From positions 913,001 through 977,000 of the forward strand of contig NZ_CP020472.1 of the NCBI RefSeq assembly GCF_002075795.1: a stretch of DNA of 64,000 nt, read 5' to 3'. This DNA comes from Shewanella japonica. Its GTDB lineage: Bacteria; Pseudomonadota; Gammaproteobacteria; Enterobacterales; Shewanellaceae. Positions 1-9,837 of the stretch are shown here, piece by piece. How positions within the stretch are numbered: the first letter of the stretch is position 1; every line of letters begins with the position of its first letter. The notes under the pieces were generated by a model, which saw only the letters and a list, made by a program, of their open reading frames with translations, searched no databases and had not been told where the DNA came from. The translations under genes were made by a program, and so were the position numbers.

Positions 1-118
1 CAACGTTGACTTGTAACACCTCAACATCACCATCAATTGGGAAACAATCAAACTTCAACCCTGTGTGGCTCTCATCGCCTAGTTCAGTTAAGTGGTTAGC
101 AATCTTATGGATATTCAT
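1..118 (-). CDS. Partial hypothetical protein, N-terminus only (possibly DUF2170/YjfI type)
   Basis: Only the first 39 codons are inside the window; the gene continues past position 1. The ATG at 118-116 is preceded by a good ribosome site (AAGGA, about 5 nt upstream). The N-terminus starts MNIHKIANHL and then runs through an acidic stretch. The visible part is too short to assign a family. The suggestion of DUF2170 (E. coli YjfI) rests only on context, because in E. coli the DUF350 gene yjfL belongs to the yjfIJKLMC cluster and a DUF350 gene lies close by here. Two copies of a palindrome lie directly upstream, so this appears to be the first gene of its own transcription unit. Confidence 0.5.
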   Translation of the reverse strand, partial: MNIHKIANHLTELGDESHTGLKFDCFPIDGDVEVLQVNV

Positions 119-131
119 ATTTGTCCTTATT

Positions 132-144
132 GACATATTATGTC
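132..144. promoter_or_regulatory. Palindromic operator candidate, copy 1
   Basis: Exact 13-bp element GACATATTATGTC: two 6-bp arms (GACATA/TATGTC) around one central base. It lies 14 bp upstream of the partial gene's start codon. The same 13-mer recurs at 168-180 and 4012-4024. Odd-length palindromes of this kind are typical of dimeric repressor sites; the regulator is not identified. Confidence 0.55.
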
Positions 145-167
145 TTAGGTTTCAAAGATAGCACTTA

Positions 168-180
168 GACATATTATGTC
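168..180. promoter_or_regulatory. Palindromic operator candidate, copy 2
   Basis: Identical to the 13-mer at 132-144, with centres 36 bp apart. It lies between the stop codon of the aminopropyltransferase-like gene (200) and the start of the leftmost gene (118), in the probable promoter region of the latter. Confidence 0.55.
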
Positions 181-199
181 AAGGCTATTCTTTATTAGA

Positions 200-1948
200 T
201 TAAAAAAGATTCATCCCTTGGTTATCAGACCAAGACGCTAAGTGATAATGGTAAAGCTGTAATGAGCCAATTTTATTGGTCTTAATCTTATCTTTATCGT
301 CATAAAAGTTGCCAGGAAACTCAAAAGCACCATGAATTAAGCCCGGTGTTAACCAGTCTTCTTCTATTGGCAGTGGCTGATTATGGGCTAAACGAGACTT
401 GGCATCTTTTCCTGCGCGAGTTGCGATACTCCAGCCCCATTCACCAAAACTTGGCACATTATGATGATATTGCTGTACGGTAAAACCAGCCGATTCTATG
501 GTTTTTCCGACAGAAATGAATGCCTGCTGCGCATGATATGGGGAGGTAGATTGTACTGTCATAGCGCCATCGGCGCTCAATAATTCAGCGAGCTTTCGAT
601 AAAATAAATCAGAGTATAGTTTGTTGAGATCGGGGTGACTTGGATCTGGAAGATCCACGATGATGACATCAAACTTCTGATTCTCTTTAATCAGGTTATC
701 TACGCCATTAAATGCGTCATCGAACACCAAGTTGACTCTAGGGTCATTTAACGCATTGCCATTAAGTGACAGCATAGCTTGGCTGACATGGGCTGGCATT
801 TTTTCATCAGGGGCTGTAAATAACTCGACTAATTTCTCGTCTAAGTCCATTAAGGTGACCGACTTAGGTTGCCATTTGAACACTTGCTTAAGGCCTAACC
901 CATCTCCACCACCAATGATGAGTACCTTGTCTTGTCTAGCACTGGCTGCCATCGTTGGGTGTACTAAAAAGCTGTGATAAATATGCTCATCAATGCTGGA
1001 GAACTGCAAACGGCCATTAATATAAAGAGAGTAGACAGGTTCTTGGCCATTACCACGTAAGCGTTCAGTAAAGGTTAATTGCTGAAAACGGGTCGCTTCG
1101 GCATAAACAACCTTGTCTTTGTACAATAAATTATTGAAGTTTTGTTCCCAACTTGGGCCGTGCATCGCCAATAGCACCAGTACACCACTGGCAACAAAGT
1201 GACCAATAAGAATCAATTTAGCCCAGCGAATTTGTTGCCAAAAACGCCATATAAAAACAAATCCTGCCAATAAGTTAACACTGGCAGTTAATGCTGCTGC
1301 TAACTGAATGTCTAGCGAGAGCATAAACATTACCCATATTGCAGCGCCTGCACCAGCGCCGATGTAGTCAGCACCATAAATGGTACCAGCATTATGGAGA
1401 AGGTGTTCTTCAGATAGGGATTGGCGAACTCGAGCGATGAGTGGAATTTCCATACCAATCATCAAGCCTAAAATGACGCCCCAAATATAAGGTAAATACT
1501 CACTGAGATTTTGTAGTGTCCCGATAAAACCGCCATCAGGAATATGATCGGGTGGCAGGCCTAATGTGTTGGCGATTATCAAGGGTAATTGCTGGCCAAA
1601 ACCAATAACGGCCGCTGTGATTAAAATGGCGAGCGAACCGCAAAAAGCGACGGTGAGTTCAAGCAAGGCGAAACCGGTAAACGTACAGCGAATTTTACGG
1701 GCGGCAAAAGCGCCAATACCCATAGATACGATCATAATGCCAATCATGGTATAAATCGCAGCTTCTAGTGCGCCAAGAATGCGGCCTGCATAGTGAGATA
1801 ATAGGTATTCGTAGATAAGACCGCAGCCTGCAAGTAGCGCCATGATGCCCAGTAAAAGGGCATCATCGAACCATGCTAAGCTGCGTTTAGAAGGACTGCT
1901 TTGCTTGTTGCTGCCCTCCTGGCCATGTTCAAGCAAAGTATTATTCAT
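200..1948 (-). CDS. Membrane-anchored spermidine synthase-like protein
   Basis: 582 aa. Residues about 30-260 contain several hydrophobic membrane segments. Residues about 275-540 form a polyamine aminopropyltransferase (SpeE-like) domain. The Rossmann nucleotide-binding motif is at 341-352 (IIGGGDGLGL), the acidic MDLD at about 367-370, and the DLPDPSHPD active-site loop at 432-440. Soluble SpeE is about 290 aa, so this is the membrane-fused type common in bacteria, whose substrate is often unknown. It probably transfers an aminopropyl group from decarboxylated S-adenosylmethionine, but the acceptor cannot be read from sequence. The start is 4 bp after the stop of the DUF350 gene, so the two are probably co-transcribed. 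Confidence 0.85.
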   Translation of the reverse strand: MNNTLLEHGQEGSNKQSSPSKRSLAWFDDALLLGIMALLAGCGLIYEYLLSHYAGRILGALEAAIYTMIGIMIVSMGIGAFAARKIRCTFTGFALLELTVAFCGSLAILITAAVIGFGQQLPLIIANTLGLPPDHIPDGGFIGTLQNLSEYLPYIWGVILGLMIGMEIPLIARVRQSLSEEHLLHNAGTIYGADYIGAGAGAAIWVMFMLSLDIQLAAALTASVNLLAGFVFIWRFWQQIRWAKLILIGHFVASGVLVLLAMHGPSWEQNFNNLLYKDKVVYAEATRFQQLTFTERLRGNGQEPVYSLYINGRLQFSSIDEHIYHSFLVHPTMAASARQDKVLIIGGGDGLGLKQVFKWQPKSVTLMDLDEKLVELFTAPDEKMPAHVSQAMLSLNGNALNDPRVNLVFDDAFNGVDNLIKENQKFDVIIVDLPDPSHPDLNKLYSDLFYRKLAELLSADGAMTVQSTSPYHAQQAFISVGKTIESAGFTVQQYHHNVPSFGEWGWSIATRAGKDAKSRLAHNQPLPIEEDWLTPGLIHGAFEFPGNFYDDKDKIKTNKIGSLQLYHYHLASWSDNQGMNLF

Positions 1949-1952
1949 TGAA

Positions 1953-2852
1953 TTAAGCCATTAATGCCGCAAGAATAAGTGCGATACCAATACTGATAGC
2001 AAGCTCTACAGCTGCTACGCCAACGTTATGCTGCTTTTCAACTTCATCTGTGAGGTTAATTTGCGCTAACACTAACTTTTTGACGATGGCTAATAACACT
2101 GACAGTGCGATAAGCATGATCACTGAGAATGTCAGCCAGCCGACAATATTCATTAAATAAGCAGTCGGATCATAAATGATAAAGTGACTTGCTGCATTAA
2201 AAGTAAATGCCATTGCAATCATGTAACCACTATGACGAACAGCAATAGCAACTTGACCTTGCTCTAACGCCTTTTGCATTGAGTCACCCTGATTATGCTT
2301 AGCGTACTGGTGTTCACGGAATCGAGTTAGCAGCACTAGCATTAATTGAGAAATCAAGAATGCAGTGAAAATTGCGATAAAGGTGTCAACCGTAATATCT
2401 TCAGCCCACATTAATACTGAGCGAATAATGATAGCGGTTGCTATTGCAGCTGCTGCATCTACGATAGCAACAGACATATTGCCATTAACAATTTGGCTGT
2501 TTTTATCAAATTCATTGAGTGCCACTTTGTCATGTAAAAAACGGCCAAATTTAATTAGCACTAAACCAAATACGCCGTAGCAGGTCATGCCGATTGCTTC
2601 CATTGCGTATGAGTTTGCTGCTTCACCTGTAATGGCGCCAGTTAACACAATGCCTAAGGCTAATACTGCACCAGCGGTGCTAACGCCAAAGGCAAAATTA
2701 TCACGGTCTGCTAATTCTGCACGGCTGTTAACACGCACACTCCAACCTTGTAAGTAGCGCATTAATGCTAACAAAATTACAGCAATGGTAATGTCGATAG
2801 CTAAAATAATCGCTAAGTCTAGGGTAAGTCCGAAGTCACTTAAAAATGTCAT
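1953..2852 (-). CDS. DUF350 family inner-membrane protein (YjfL-like)
   Basis: 299 aa, almost wholly hydrophobic with about eight predicted membrane helices in two similar halves, as expected for duplicated DUF350 domains. Charged loops such as NEFDKNSQ separate the helices. The molecular function of DUF350 proteins is not established. They are often found beside polyamine-related or PspA-type envelope stress genes, which agrees with the aminopropyltransferase-like gene immediately downstream (4 bp). The start codon follows the stop of the lipoprotein gene by about 10 bp, with a GGAAC ribosome site. Family call is likely; function unknown. Confidence 0.8.
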   Translation of the reverse strand: MTFLSDFGLTLDLAIILAIDITIAVILLALMRYLQGWSVRVNSRAELADRDNFAFGVSTAGAVLALGIVLTGAITGEAANSYAMEAIGMTCYGVFGLVLIKFGRFLHDKVALNEFDKNSQIVNGNMSVAIVDAAAAIATAIIIRSVLMWAEDITVDTFIAIFTAFLISQLMLVLLTRFREHQYAKHNQGDSMQKALEQGQVAIAVRHSGYMIAMAFTFNAASHFIIYDPTAYLMNIVGWLTFSVIMLIALSVLLAIVKKLVLAQINLTDEVEKQHNVGVAAVELAISIGIALILAALMA

Positions 2853-2861
2853 GATTGTTCC

Positions 2862-3830
2862 TTATTTGCCTCGGCGTACACCGCGAGTTGTGCGGCTAGA
2901 TGAATTACGAAAACTGCTGTCTTTTGAATAGGTCGAACGGAATTTACTTGAGCTAGCACTTCTAGTGCCAGTGGTACTTGCTTTGGGAGCTGAAGTACTT
3001 TGACGTGATAAGCTCGTTGAGCCAGTACGGGATTTAGCGTACGGGCTATTAAATTGTTTACCCTGAGAGTTAAAGGTTTTCTTGGTGTTTTCATAAGTGC
3101 GATTTTGAGCACTTGCTTGTTTTGGAGACGTGTAGCGATAACGACCAACGTCATTGTAATAGCTGTAACCACGATTGTTTGACCAACGATCATAACGCAC
3201 TGGGTTCATGATATTTGAAAACATCGAGTGCATGCCGTACCACGCCCAAAAAGACATGCCACTTGAATTCGTTTGCCAGCTACCATATGAAGGGTTACCG
3301 ACGAGTTGACTACCTGCACCAAAATCTTCACTGCCATTAGCCAGTGCAGCAGCTTCACGACTTATTGAGTTCACCCGTGCTAATTGCCCGCCAGATAAGT
3401 CTGCTACAACGTTAACAGGATCAGACAACATGTCATTATAGAGACTTGAGTCTGCAGCTTGATAAATGTTCTGCGCTTCTTCGAGCTGTTGATCTAAATC
3501 GATAAAGTTAGCTGAATCAGAAAGCTCGCTTGTGCGTCGTTTTAGCGATTGAAACATTGGCCCTGTGGTGCCAGCATCTTTTGCTAACTCATCTAAAAGC
3601 GGCACCAGATCGGGTTTGCTGCTTTTTAATAATTGCGTGTATTGCATTAATAAAGTGGCATTACGCAATTCACCAGCATCTAGCATGGCGCCAAGCTGAG
3701 TTATTCGTTGTTGAGACAATTGCTGATATTGCGCAATTTTTTCAGGACGGTCATCGCCGCAACCTGAAAGTGAGATGCATAATATCAACCCGGAAAATAC
3801 TGTGAGGACACGGGGTAACAAACCAGCCAT
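2862..3830 (-). CDS. Lipoprotein with Ser/Arg-rich basic tail
   Basis: 322 aa. The N-terminus is a lipoprotein signal with the lipobox LSGC near residue 24. Residues about 30-180 look mainly helical (QQLSQQRITQLG, LEEAQNIYQ). The middle is rich in Tyr, Trp and Asn (WSNNRGYSYYND). The last 90 residues are dominated by Ser, Thr, Arg and Lys, ending TTRGVRRGK. Such a basic, low-complexity tail may bind polyanions or peptidoglycan; this is inference. It is the first gene of the minus-strand cluster with DUF350 and the spermidine synthase-like gene. I do not recognise a named family. Confidence 0.75.
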   Translation of the reverse strand: MAGLLPRVLTVFSGLILCISLSGCGDDRPEKIAQYQQLSQQRITQLGAMLDAGELRNATLLMQYTQLLKSSKPDLVPLLDELAKDAGTTGPMFQSLKRRTSELSDSANFIDLDQQLEEAQNIYQAADSSLYNDMLSDPVNVVADLSGGQLARVNSISREAAALANGSEDFGAGSQLVGNPSYGSWQTNSSGMSFWAWYGMHSMFSNIMNPVRYDRWSNNRGYSYYNDVGRYRYTSPKQASAQNRTYENTKKTFNSQGKQFNSPYAKSRTGSTSLSRQSTSAPKASTTGTRSASSSKFRSTYSKDSSFRNSSSRTTRGVRRGK

Positions 3831-4006
3831 GTTTTCTCCAATGCTATAAAAATCAAATTAAAATAATTAACAAACCGAATAAATATGTATTCATATTCGA
3901 CCAAATATTTATACGGTTAGGTATAACTGCTATACAGGTTATAGTAATCTTAATGCTATATACAATTAAGACTTACATTAAACTTTTGTTATGAATGGTA
4001 TAGCAT

Positions 4007-4029
4007 AATTCGACATATTATGTCGAATT
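4007..4029. promoter_or_regulatory. Palindromic operator candidate, copy 3 (perfect 23-bp palindrome)
   Basis: The core GACATATTATGTC (4012-4024) is extended here by AATTC/GAATT to give 11-bp perfect arms around one central T. A degenerate copy (10 of 13 matches) follows at 4036-4048. It sits 46 bp upstream of glnE and about 180 bp upstream of the divergent lipoprotein gene at 3830. Because the other exact copies also flank that cluster, the lipoprotein/DUF350 operon is the more likely target, though glnE could be affected. Confidence 0.6.
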
Positions 4030-4074
4030 AAACCTGCCATATCATGTGTAAATTGCCGAAGGGATCGAATAATA

Positions 4075-6930
4075 ATGCTAATCGAAAGTAACTCTATTTT
4101 ATCTGCCGAATTATCAGAAATTGCAGAACGTTACTGGTTGAGGTTAGGTAATTCTTCGCCCGAAGTCATTGATGCGTTATCAATCGACGAGCAAAAGGCA
4201 TTAAAGTCAGTCTTTGGTTTGAGTGACTACATTGCAGAACAATTGTGTCGCCACCCTGAATGGATAAGCTTGTTACTTGATGGCTTATTAACAGAAGTCG
4301 ATAGGCAAAGCTTTGCGATTGAATTAGCAAATAAACTTGCTTCGATAAAGTCTGAAGATGAAGTTAAATCAATCCTGCGTCAATATCGTAACTTCCAGAT
4401 GGTGAGATTAGCTTGGCGCGACTTTGGCAATTATTCAGCATTAGAAGAGTCATTACTGGATTTATCTGCGTTAGCTGAAGCCCTCGTTATTGCCGCGAGA
4501 GATTGGCTATATCAAGAAATGTGTCAGCAGCTTGGTACACCGTCAGATGAACAAGGTAATCCTCAGCCATTATTAATTCTCGGTATGGGTAAACTTGGTG
4601 GGCGCGAGCTTAACTTTTCATCTGATATTGATTTAATTTTTACTTTTCCTGAGCATGGCGAGACTGTCGGAGGCCGTCGTGCCCAAGCTAATCAGCAGTT
4701 TTTCATACGTATGGGTCAGCGATTAGTTAACCTACTTGATCAAGTGACCGTTGATGGCTTTGTTTTTCGGGTTGATATGCGTCTGCGCCCATATGGTGAG
4801 AGTGGCCCATTAGTGGTGAGCTTTAGCGGTCTTGAAGATTATTACCAAGAACAAGGCCGAGATTGGGAAAGATATGCCATGGTCAAAGCCAGAGTATTAG
4901 GCCCATGGACTCAATTTAGCGATGACTTACATGACTTATTAAGACCCTTTATTTATCGACGTTACATTGATTTTTCAGCAATCGATTCATTACGTAAAAT
5001 GAAGCAATTAATTGCGCAAGAAGTGCGCCGTCGTCAGCTTACCAATAATATAAAACTGGGAGCGGGCGGGATTCGAGAAGTGGAGTTCGTGGTGCAAAGC
5101 TTTCAGCTTATTCGAGGTGGAAGGGAGCCAGCACTGCGTCAGCAAAGCCTTTTTGGTGCAATTGATACGTTATATAACTTAGGTCAACTCGAGTATCTTG
5201 CCGTTGATGAACTCAAAAAGAGCTATATCTTACTTCGCCGAGTAGAAAACTTACTGCAAGCTATTGATGATAAGCAAACTCAGACATTGCCAGATAATGA
5301 TGTCGACTGGCAGCGTTTATGTTTTGCGATGAACTGCGAAAATGAAACGGTGCTGCGTGCTGACATTGATAGAGCAATGCGACAAATTCATAGACACTTC
5401 AACGATACTGTTGGTGGCGATGATGCACATGAACAAACGGAACATTGGACTAGTCAATTATGGGTCATTGAAGATCCCGACAACGCCGCAGCGCTATTAG
5501 AAGAACACTTAGTGAACGATGCTAATTTTTGGCCGACATTAACTGAGTGGCGATCTATAACGGTTAAACGTTCAATTGGCCCAAGAGGAAGAGATACCCT
5601 CGAAAAGCTGATGCCAAGATTATTGTCCGAGCTATTAGAGCATGCTTCACCTAGCGCGGCATTAACTGCCGTATCAGGGGTTTTAGAACAGATTTTAACC
5701 CGCACTACCTACCTTGAGTTATTGTGCGAAAACCCTGGTGCTCGACAGCAGTTAATTAGTTTATGTTGTGCTAGCCCATGGATTGCCCAAGAACTTGCCA
5801 ATTTCCCAATGTTATTGGACGAGTTGATTGATCCTGCGCAATTATACGACACCACCTCTGTTGATGATTACCCTAGTGAGCTAAGACAATATTTGCTGCG
5901 GGTGCCAGAAGAAGATATGGAGCAGCAAATGGAAGCGTTGCGCCAGTTTAAGTTATCTCAACAATTAAAAATTGCAGCTGCGGATGTCACAGGTGTATTA
6001 CCGGTAATGGAAGTCAGCGATCATCTGACTTTTTTAGCGGAAGCAATAATTGAACAAGTCGTATTGCAAGCATGGCACCAAGTGGCGAGTCGACATGGTG
6101 TTCCTGCTGGTACCAGCCCAGACAAAATGGGCTTTGCGGTAATTGGTTACGGAAAACTCGGTGGAATAGAGCTAGGGTACGGATCCGATCTGGATTTAGT
6201 GTTTCTGCGAAATAGCGTCAATACTGGTGAAACTGATGGCAAAAGACCCATAGGTATTGGCCATTTTTATTTGAAGCTTGCTCAACGAATTGTGCATTTG
6301 TTTGCAACACGTACGACATCGGGTGAATTATATGAAGTGGATATGCGTCTTCGACCTTCTGGTGCATCTGGTTTATTAATTACTGAAGTTGAGCAATTTA
6401 AAGAGTACCAACAAGCTGAGGCGTGGAACTGGGAGCATCAAGCATTAGTTCGCTCCCGTTTTGTTTATGGTGATAATGCGTTGGCCGCCCGTTTTAGTGA
6501 GATTAGAACTGAGATTTTATCTAAACCACGTGATTTACCTGAGTTAGCTAAGCTGGTTCGGGATATGCGAATTAAAATGCGCGATCATCTATTAAAGGTA
6601 AGTCCTGATAAATTCGATTTAAAACAGAGTCCTGGCGGCATCGCTGATATTGAATTTATGGCGCAGTATTTGGTGCTAGCCCATGCTAGCAGCCATAAAG
6701 AGTTGGCGATTTGGTCTGATAACGTGCGTATCTTTCAAATGTTAGCTGAACTAGAAATGATTCCATTTATGACTGCGCAGCACTTAACGCAGACCTACTG
6801 CTGGCTAAGAGATGAAAACCATCGACTGACATTGCAACAGAAAAAAGGACAAATTGAGGTTTCAGAGGCAGAAAAACACGTCGCTCAGGTGATTGATATT
6901 TATCAGCATATCTTGGGAGAAGCGGATTAA
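4075..6930 (+). CDS. glnE: Bifunctional glutamine synthetase adenylyltransferase/deadenylase
   Basis: 951 aa, the usual length. GlnE adds AMP to and removes it from glutamine synthetase in response to PII proteins and glutamine. Two nucleotidyltransferase domains are visible. The first has GMGKLGG followed by SDIDLIF near residue 170-190; the second has GYGKLGG followed by SDLDLVF near 690-710. Each is followed by a helical GlnD PII-uridylyltransferase-type region, with [10 protein letters not shown] and [10 protein letters not shown] marking the equivalent positions. The start ATG is preceded by GAAGGGATCGA. It is monocistronic, flanked by a divergent gene and an intergenic gap. Functionally it connects with glnK-amtB at 12787-14386. 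Confidence 0.97.
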   Translation: MLIESNSILSAELSEIAERYWLRLGNSSPEVIDALSIDEQKALKSVFGLSDYIAEQLCRHPEWISLLLDGLLTEVDRQSFAIELANKLASIKSEDEVKSILRQYRNFQMVRLAWRDFGNYSALEESLLDLSALAEALVIAARDWLYQEMCQQLGTPSDEQGNPQPLLILGMGKLGGRELNFSSDIDLIFTFPEHGETVGGRRAQANQQFFIRMGQRLVNLLDQVTVDGFVFRVDMRLRPYGESGPLVVSFSGLEDYYQEQGRDWERYAMVKARVLGPWTQFSDDLHDLLRPFIYRRYIDFSAIDSLRKMKQLIAQEVRRRQLTNNIKLGAGGIREVEFVVQSFQLIRGGREPALRQQSLFGAIDTLYNLGQLEYLAVDELKKSYILLRRVENLLQAIDDKQTQTLPDNDVDWQRLCFAMNCENETVLRADIDRAMRQIHRHFNDTVGGDDAHEQTEHWTSQLWVIEDPDNAAALLEEHLVNDANFWPTLTEWRSITVKRSIGPRGRDTLEKLMPRLLSELLEHASPSAALTAVSGVLEQILTRTTYLELLCENPGARQQLISLCCASPWIAQELANFPMLLDELIDPAQLYDTTSVDDYPSELRQYLLRVPEEDMEQQMEALRQFKLSQQLKIAAADVTGVLPVMEVSDHLTFLAEAIIEQVVLQAWHQVASRHGVPAGTSPDKMGFAVIGYGKLGGIELGYGSDLDLVFLRNSVNTGETDGKRPIGIGHFYLKLAQRIVHLFATRTTSGELYEVDMRLRPSGASGLLITEVEQFKEYQQAEAWNWEHQALVRSRFVYGDNALAARFSEIRTEILSKPRDLPELAKLVRDMRIKMRDHLLKVSPDKFDLKQSPGGIADIEFMAQYLVLAHASSHKELAIWSDNVRIFQMLAELEMIPFMTAQHLTQTYCWLRDENHRLTLQQKKGQIEVSEAEKHVAQVIDIYQHILGEAD

Positions 6931-7140
6931 TAATACGCTTAATACCAATATTGCAACCCGAAAGGCAATAATCGAATTCGCATATTCTAGTGGCTTTAAC
7001 GTTTATATTGCTAGCTACATACTTGTTAGTTAGTCAATTCGTTCACCCTAACTAGTAAATTTAACCTATTGATTTATTGCCATATCTGCTATTTGATATT
7101 AACGTTAGTATATTGTGTTTAATATTGATTGGCAGGGATT

Positions 7141-8109
7141 ATGCTTACCGCACCAATACCAGAAAATGACGCTGCGCGTTTAGCGACACTGCGAAATTTA
7201 AACGTGCTTGATACTGCCGCTGAAGAACGGTTTGACCGCATTACCCGCCTAGCAAAACGGTTATTTTCAGTTTCTATCTGTCTAGTCAGTTTAATTGATG
7301 AAAATCGACAATGGTTTAAATCCTGCCAAGGGTTAGTCGCGAATGAAACTCCTCGAGATATATCATTTTGCGGTCATGCCATCCAATACTCTGAAGCATT
7401 CGTCATTACCGATGCCTCAAAAGATGCACGCTTCAGCGATAATCCTCTGGTTACTCAAGCGCCTCACATTCGTTTTTATGCAGGTCACCCACTGACAATG
7501 CCAAATGGGATGAGAGTCGGGACCTTATGCATTATTGATGATAAACCCAAAGAGCTAGATAAAGACGAGATGCTGGCGCTACAAGACCTTGCAGAGATGG
7601 TCGTATCAGAGCTTATTTCTATCCAGCAAACAACCCTAGATCAGCTGACAGGTATTTCCAACCGTCGTGGTTTTGAAGTGCTAGCAAAGCAAGCATTATC
7701 GACATGGGATCGCAATCATATTGATAGTTGCTTAGTGTTTTTCGATTTAGATTATTTCAAAGAAATTAATGATAATCATGGCCACGAGGCGGGCGATCGA
7801 GCCTTAAACCAGTTTGCTCAACTGCTTACCTCAGAATTTCGCGATTCTGATGTGATCGCTCGTTTTGGTGGTGATGAATTTTTAGTATTGTTTAGTGAGT
7901 GCAGTAAGGGCCAGGTTGACGTCGTACTTGCTCGTTTTCAAACTGCATTGAACGCCCATAACTCACAGAGTGAAGACGTATTTGAGCTGGCTTACAGTGT
8001 GGGAGTTGCGACTCGACATGCTAATCAAAAACTTGATATAGCCGAGTATTTAGAAATTGCAGATCGAGAAATGTATCAAGTGAAATCCAAGCATCATCAA
8101 CAACGTTGA
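7141..8109 (+). CDS. GAF-GGDEF diguanylate cyclase
   Basis: 322 aa. Residues about 20-155 form a GAF sensor domain (FDRITRLAKRLF, SLIDENRQWFKS, SFCGHAI). Residues about 160-320 form a GGDEF domain with an intact GGDEF at 243-247, so it is probably active in making cyclic di-GMP. An RxxD allosteric inhibition site (RDSD, 234-237) lies five residues before it, predicting product feedback. There is no EAL domain and no membrane segment, so it should be cytoplasmic. I chose the ATG at 7141 over an upstream TTG because AGGG is well placed before it. The GAF ligand is unknown. Confidence 0.92.
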   Translation: MLTAPIPENDAARLATLRNLNVLDTAAEERFDRITRLAKRLFSVSICLVSLIDENRQWFKSCQGLVANETPRDISFCGHAIQYSEAFVITDASKDARFSDNPLVTQAPHIRFYAGHPLTMPNGMRVGTLCIIDDKPKELDKDEMLALQDLAEMVVSELISIQQTTLDQLTGISNRRGFEVLAKQALSTWDRNHIDSCLVFFDLDYFKEINDNHGHEAGDRALNQFAQLLTSEFRDSDVIARFGGDEFLVLFSECSKGQVDVVLARFQTALNAHNSQSEDVFELAYSVGVATRHANQKLDIAEYLEIADREMYQVKSKHHQQR

Positions 8110-8288
8110 TTCAATTTGTTACACCTTAATCCCATATCATTGATGTTTTTTTGCTCTCTATCACTGTTCTGAATTGCGATTATTCTAGACTGATCTAACT
8201 ATAAGCTCGCCTCGTATTCACCTCAATGGTGCAATCGTCGAGTCTGTTTATAGAAAGCATCATAGAGGTATCAATCAGGAGATGTAGC

Positions 8289-8570
8289 ATGCGAAATGCA
8301 ATCGATATTTATCAAGCGTTAAAGGTCTTTAATAAAATCGTTGAATGTGGTGAAAAGCATAAAGCTGAAAATGGCTACAACTCTCGCTATCATTTATGTG
8401 GACTGCAAGCTGAAACAGGCTTTGATGGTTACACAATAACGCTGAGTGATGGCAGAACTTCGCTTAATATCTACTTTCATAATAAATATCAATTTGATTA
8501 CCCTGATAACGAAGCGTTTGAAAACTTCATGCGTCGCTTCGGTGATGTGATAAAACACACTGTGCAATAA
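8289..8570 (+). CDS. DUF3081-like small protein
   Basis: 93 aa. The ATG at 8289 is preceded by AGGAG at good spacing; an upstream extension has no ribosome site. The sequence is soluble, with YHLCGLQAETGFDGYTITLSDG and YFHNKYQFDYP stretches resembling the DUF3081 family of marine gammaproteobacteria. No catalytic motif is recognised. It ends at the bidirectional terminator shared with the ATPase gene on the opposite strand. Function unknown; the family call is from memory of its signature. Confidence 0.7.
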   Translation: MRNAIDIYQALKVFNKIVECGEKHKAENGYNSRYHLCGLQAETGFDGYTITLSDGRTSLNIYFHNKYQFDYPDNEAFENFMRRFGDVIKHTVQ

Positions 8571-8605
8571 TCGACAGTATGAAACACCTTAGCTAGAGTT
8601 GTAAT

Positions 8606-8640
8606 GCTTTATCAGTAAAATCACAAGTTACTGATAAAGC
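8606..8640. terminator. Bidirectional terminator
   Basis: Perfect 13-bp stem (GCTTTATCAGTAA / TTACTGATAAAGC) with a 9-nt loop, between two convergent genes. It is followed by a TTATTT run on the plus strand. Confidence 0.75.
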
Positions 8641-9837
8641 TTATTTGGTTGCTGGTTTGAGCCAGCGCTGCATTTCAACTAAGCGACTCACCGTTCTACG
8701 AAACTCAAATGATAAGGCGCCGCCTGAATACAGTTCTGTAATGGTCCATTCTGAGCAGACCGTTAACGATACGCGTTGATCGTAGAGTTCATCGACTAAA
8801 CTAATAAACCGTTTAGCGGGATCGTCACTGGTTGCATATTCTAATTGACGCTCGCTAGTTTTATTACTTTCAGCCCCATCTTCCGTACCACGTGCTTTTA
8901 TCCAAGTTCTAATTTCACCTCCAAGTTGGGGCACTTCATCAATAATCACATGCTTAAATAAGCCTGCGAGCTCGATATAGTCTAAAGCAGATCGAGGCCC
9001 GTCACACAGTTGGTCAAATTTAAACCAAATCACTTGATTCACTTTAGCTTGAAAAGCAATTGTACGATGACATATTTCGATATAGCTATGTGTTTCACAA
9101 ACCGCGGCTTGATGGGGATAATGCTGTCCTGCAATAGTGACAAAATCTTGGTGGCTCATGTGCTTTGTTAACTGTATTTGTTGTTCAAGCGAACGGTCAG
9201 TTTGCACTGCTATTCGATGGTCAGTGGCGCCAGTTAAGTTAATTTCGTCTACATTAGTTTGTAAAATATCAATAAAAGGTAAAAATCGCTCACGCTGCAA
9301 TCCACCTTCATATAAACGGCTAATTTCAATATTGGAGGTGGCGACTAAGATGACTCCATGAGCAAAAAGGTGTTCGAACAACCTAGCAAGAATAATTGCA
9401 TCTGCAATATCATTGACAGAAAACTCATCAAAACAAATGACTTGATATTGAGCCGCATAATGACGAGCAATATGCACTAAAGGATCGGCAATCCCTTTTG
9501 TGAGGTTGAGTTCTTGATGCACCATAGCCATAAAGCGATGAAAATGTAATCTAAGCTTATTTTGCTGTTTAAGATGATTAAAAAATAAATCCATCAAAAA
9601 TGTTTTACCACGACCAACATCCCCCCAAAGGTAAACACCTTTGGCAACTTGCTGCTGAAGACTGATATCAGCGAGTTCTGCTACTTCTTCATTAACATTC
9701 ACATTATGTTGGAGTTGAATAAATAGCTCGTTGAGGGCAAGTAACGCTGTATGCTGTTCAGCATCATCGTGTAATCGCAACTGAGATGATTGAGATTGTG
9801 CTATTTTGCTTTGATAGAGTTCTAATAACGTTGTCAC
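8641..9837 (-). CDS. AFG1-like/ZapE-type ATPase
   Basis: 398 aa. P-loop ATPase with Walker A GDVGRGKTFLMD near residues 72-83 and Walker B ICFDEFSVND near 134-143, followed by the AFG1-typical ATSN sensor. The bacterial family includes ZapE, which associates with FtsZ and affects constriction. ZapE of E. coli is about 375 aa and is encoded next to the rplM-rpsI region. That context is absent here, so this may be a second AFG1-family paralogue; I therefore give no symbol. It is monocistronic, with a 293-bp upstream gap that shows no clear regulatory site. Confidence 0.85.
   Translation of the reverse strand: MTTLLELYQSKIAQSQSSQLRLHDDAEQHTALLALNELFIQLQHNVNVNEEVAELADISLQQQVAKGVYLWGDVGRGKTFLMDLFFNHLKQQNKLRLHFHRFMAMVHQELNLTKGIADPLVHIARHYAAQYQVICFDEFSVNDIADAIILARLFEHLFAHGVILVATSNIEISRLYEGGLQRERFLPFIDILQTNVDEINLTGATDHRIAVQTDRSLEQQIQLTKHMSHQDFVTIAGQHYPHQAAVCETHSYIEICHRTIAFQAKVNQVIWFKFDQLCDGPRSALDYIELAGLFKHVIIDEVPQLGGEIRTWIKARGTEDGAESNKTSERQLEYATSDDPAKRFISLVDELYDQRVSLTVCSEWTITELYSGGALSFEFRRTVSRLVEMQRWLKPATK

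Noticed and set aside
2849..3193. Minus-strand open frame of 114 codons inside the lipoprotein gene
   Set aside because: It overlaps the lipoprotein gene in another frame and has no ribosome site or family resemblance.
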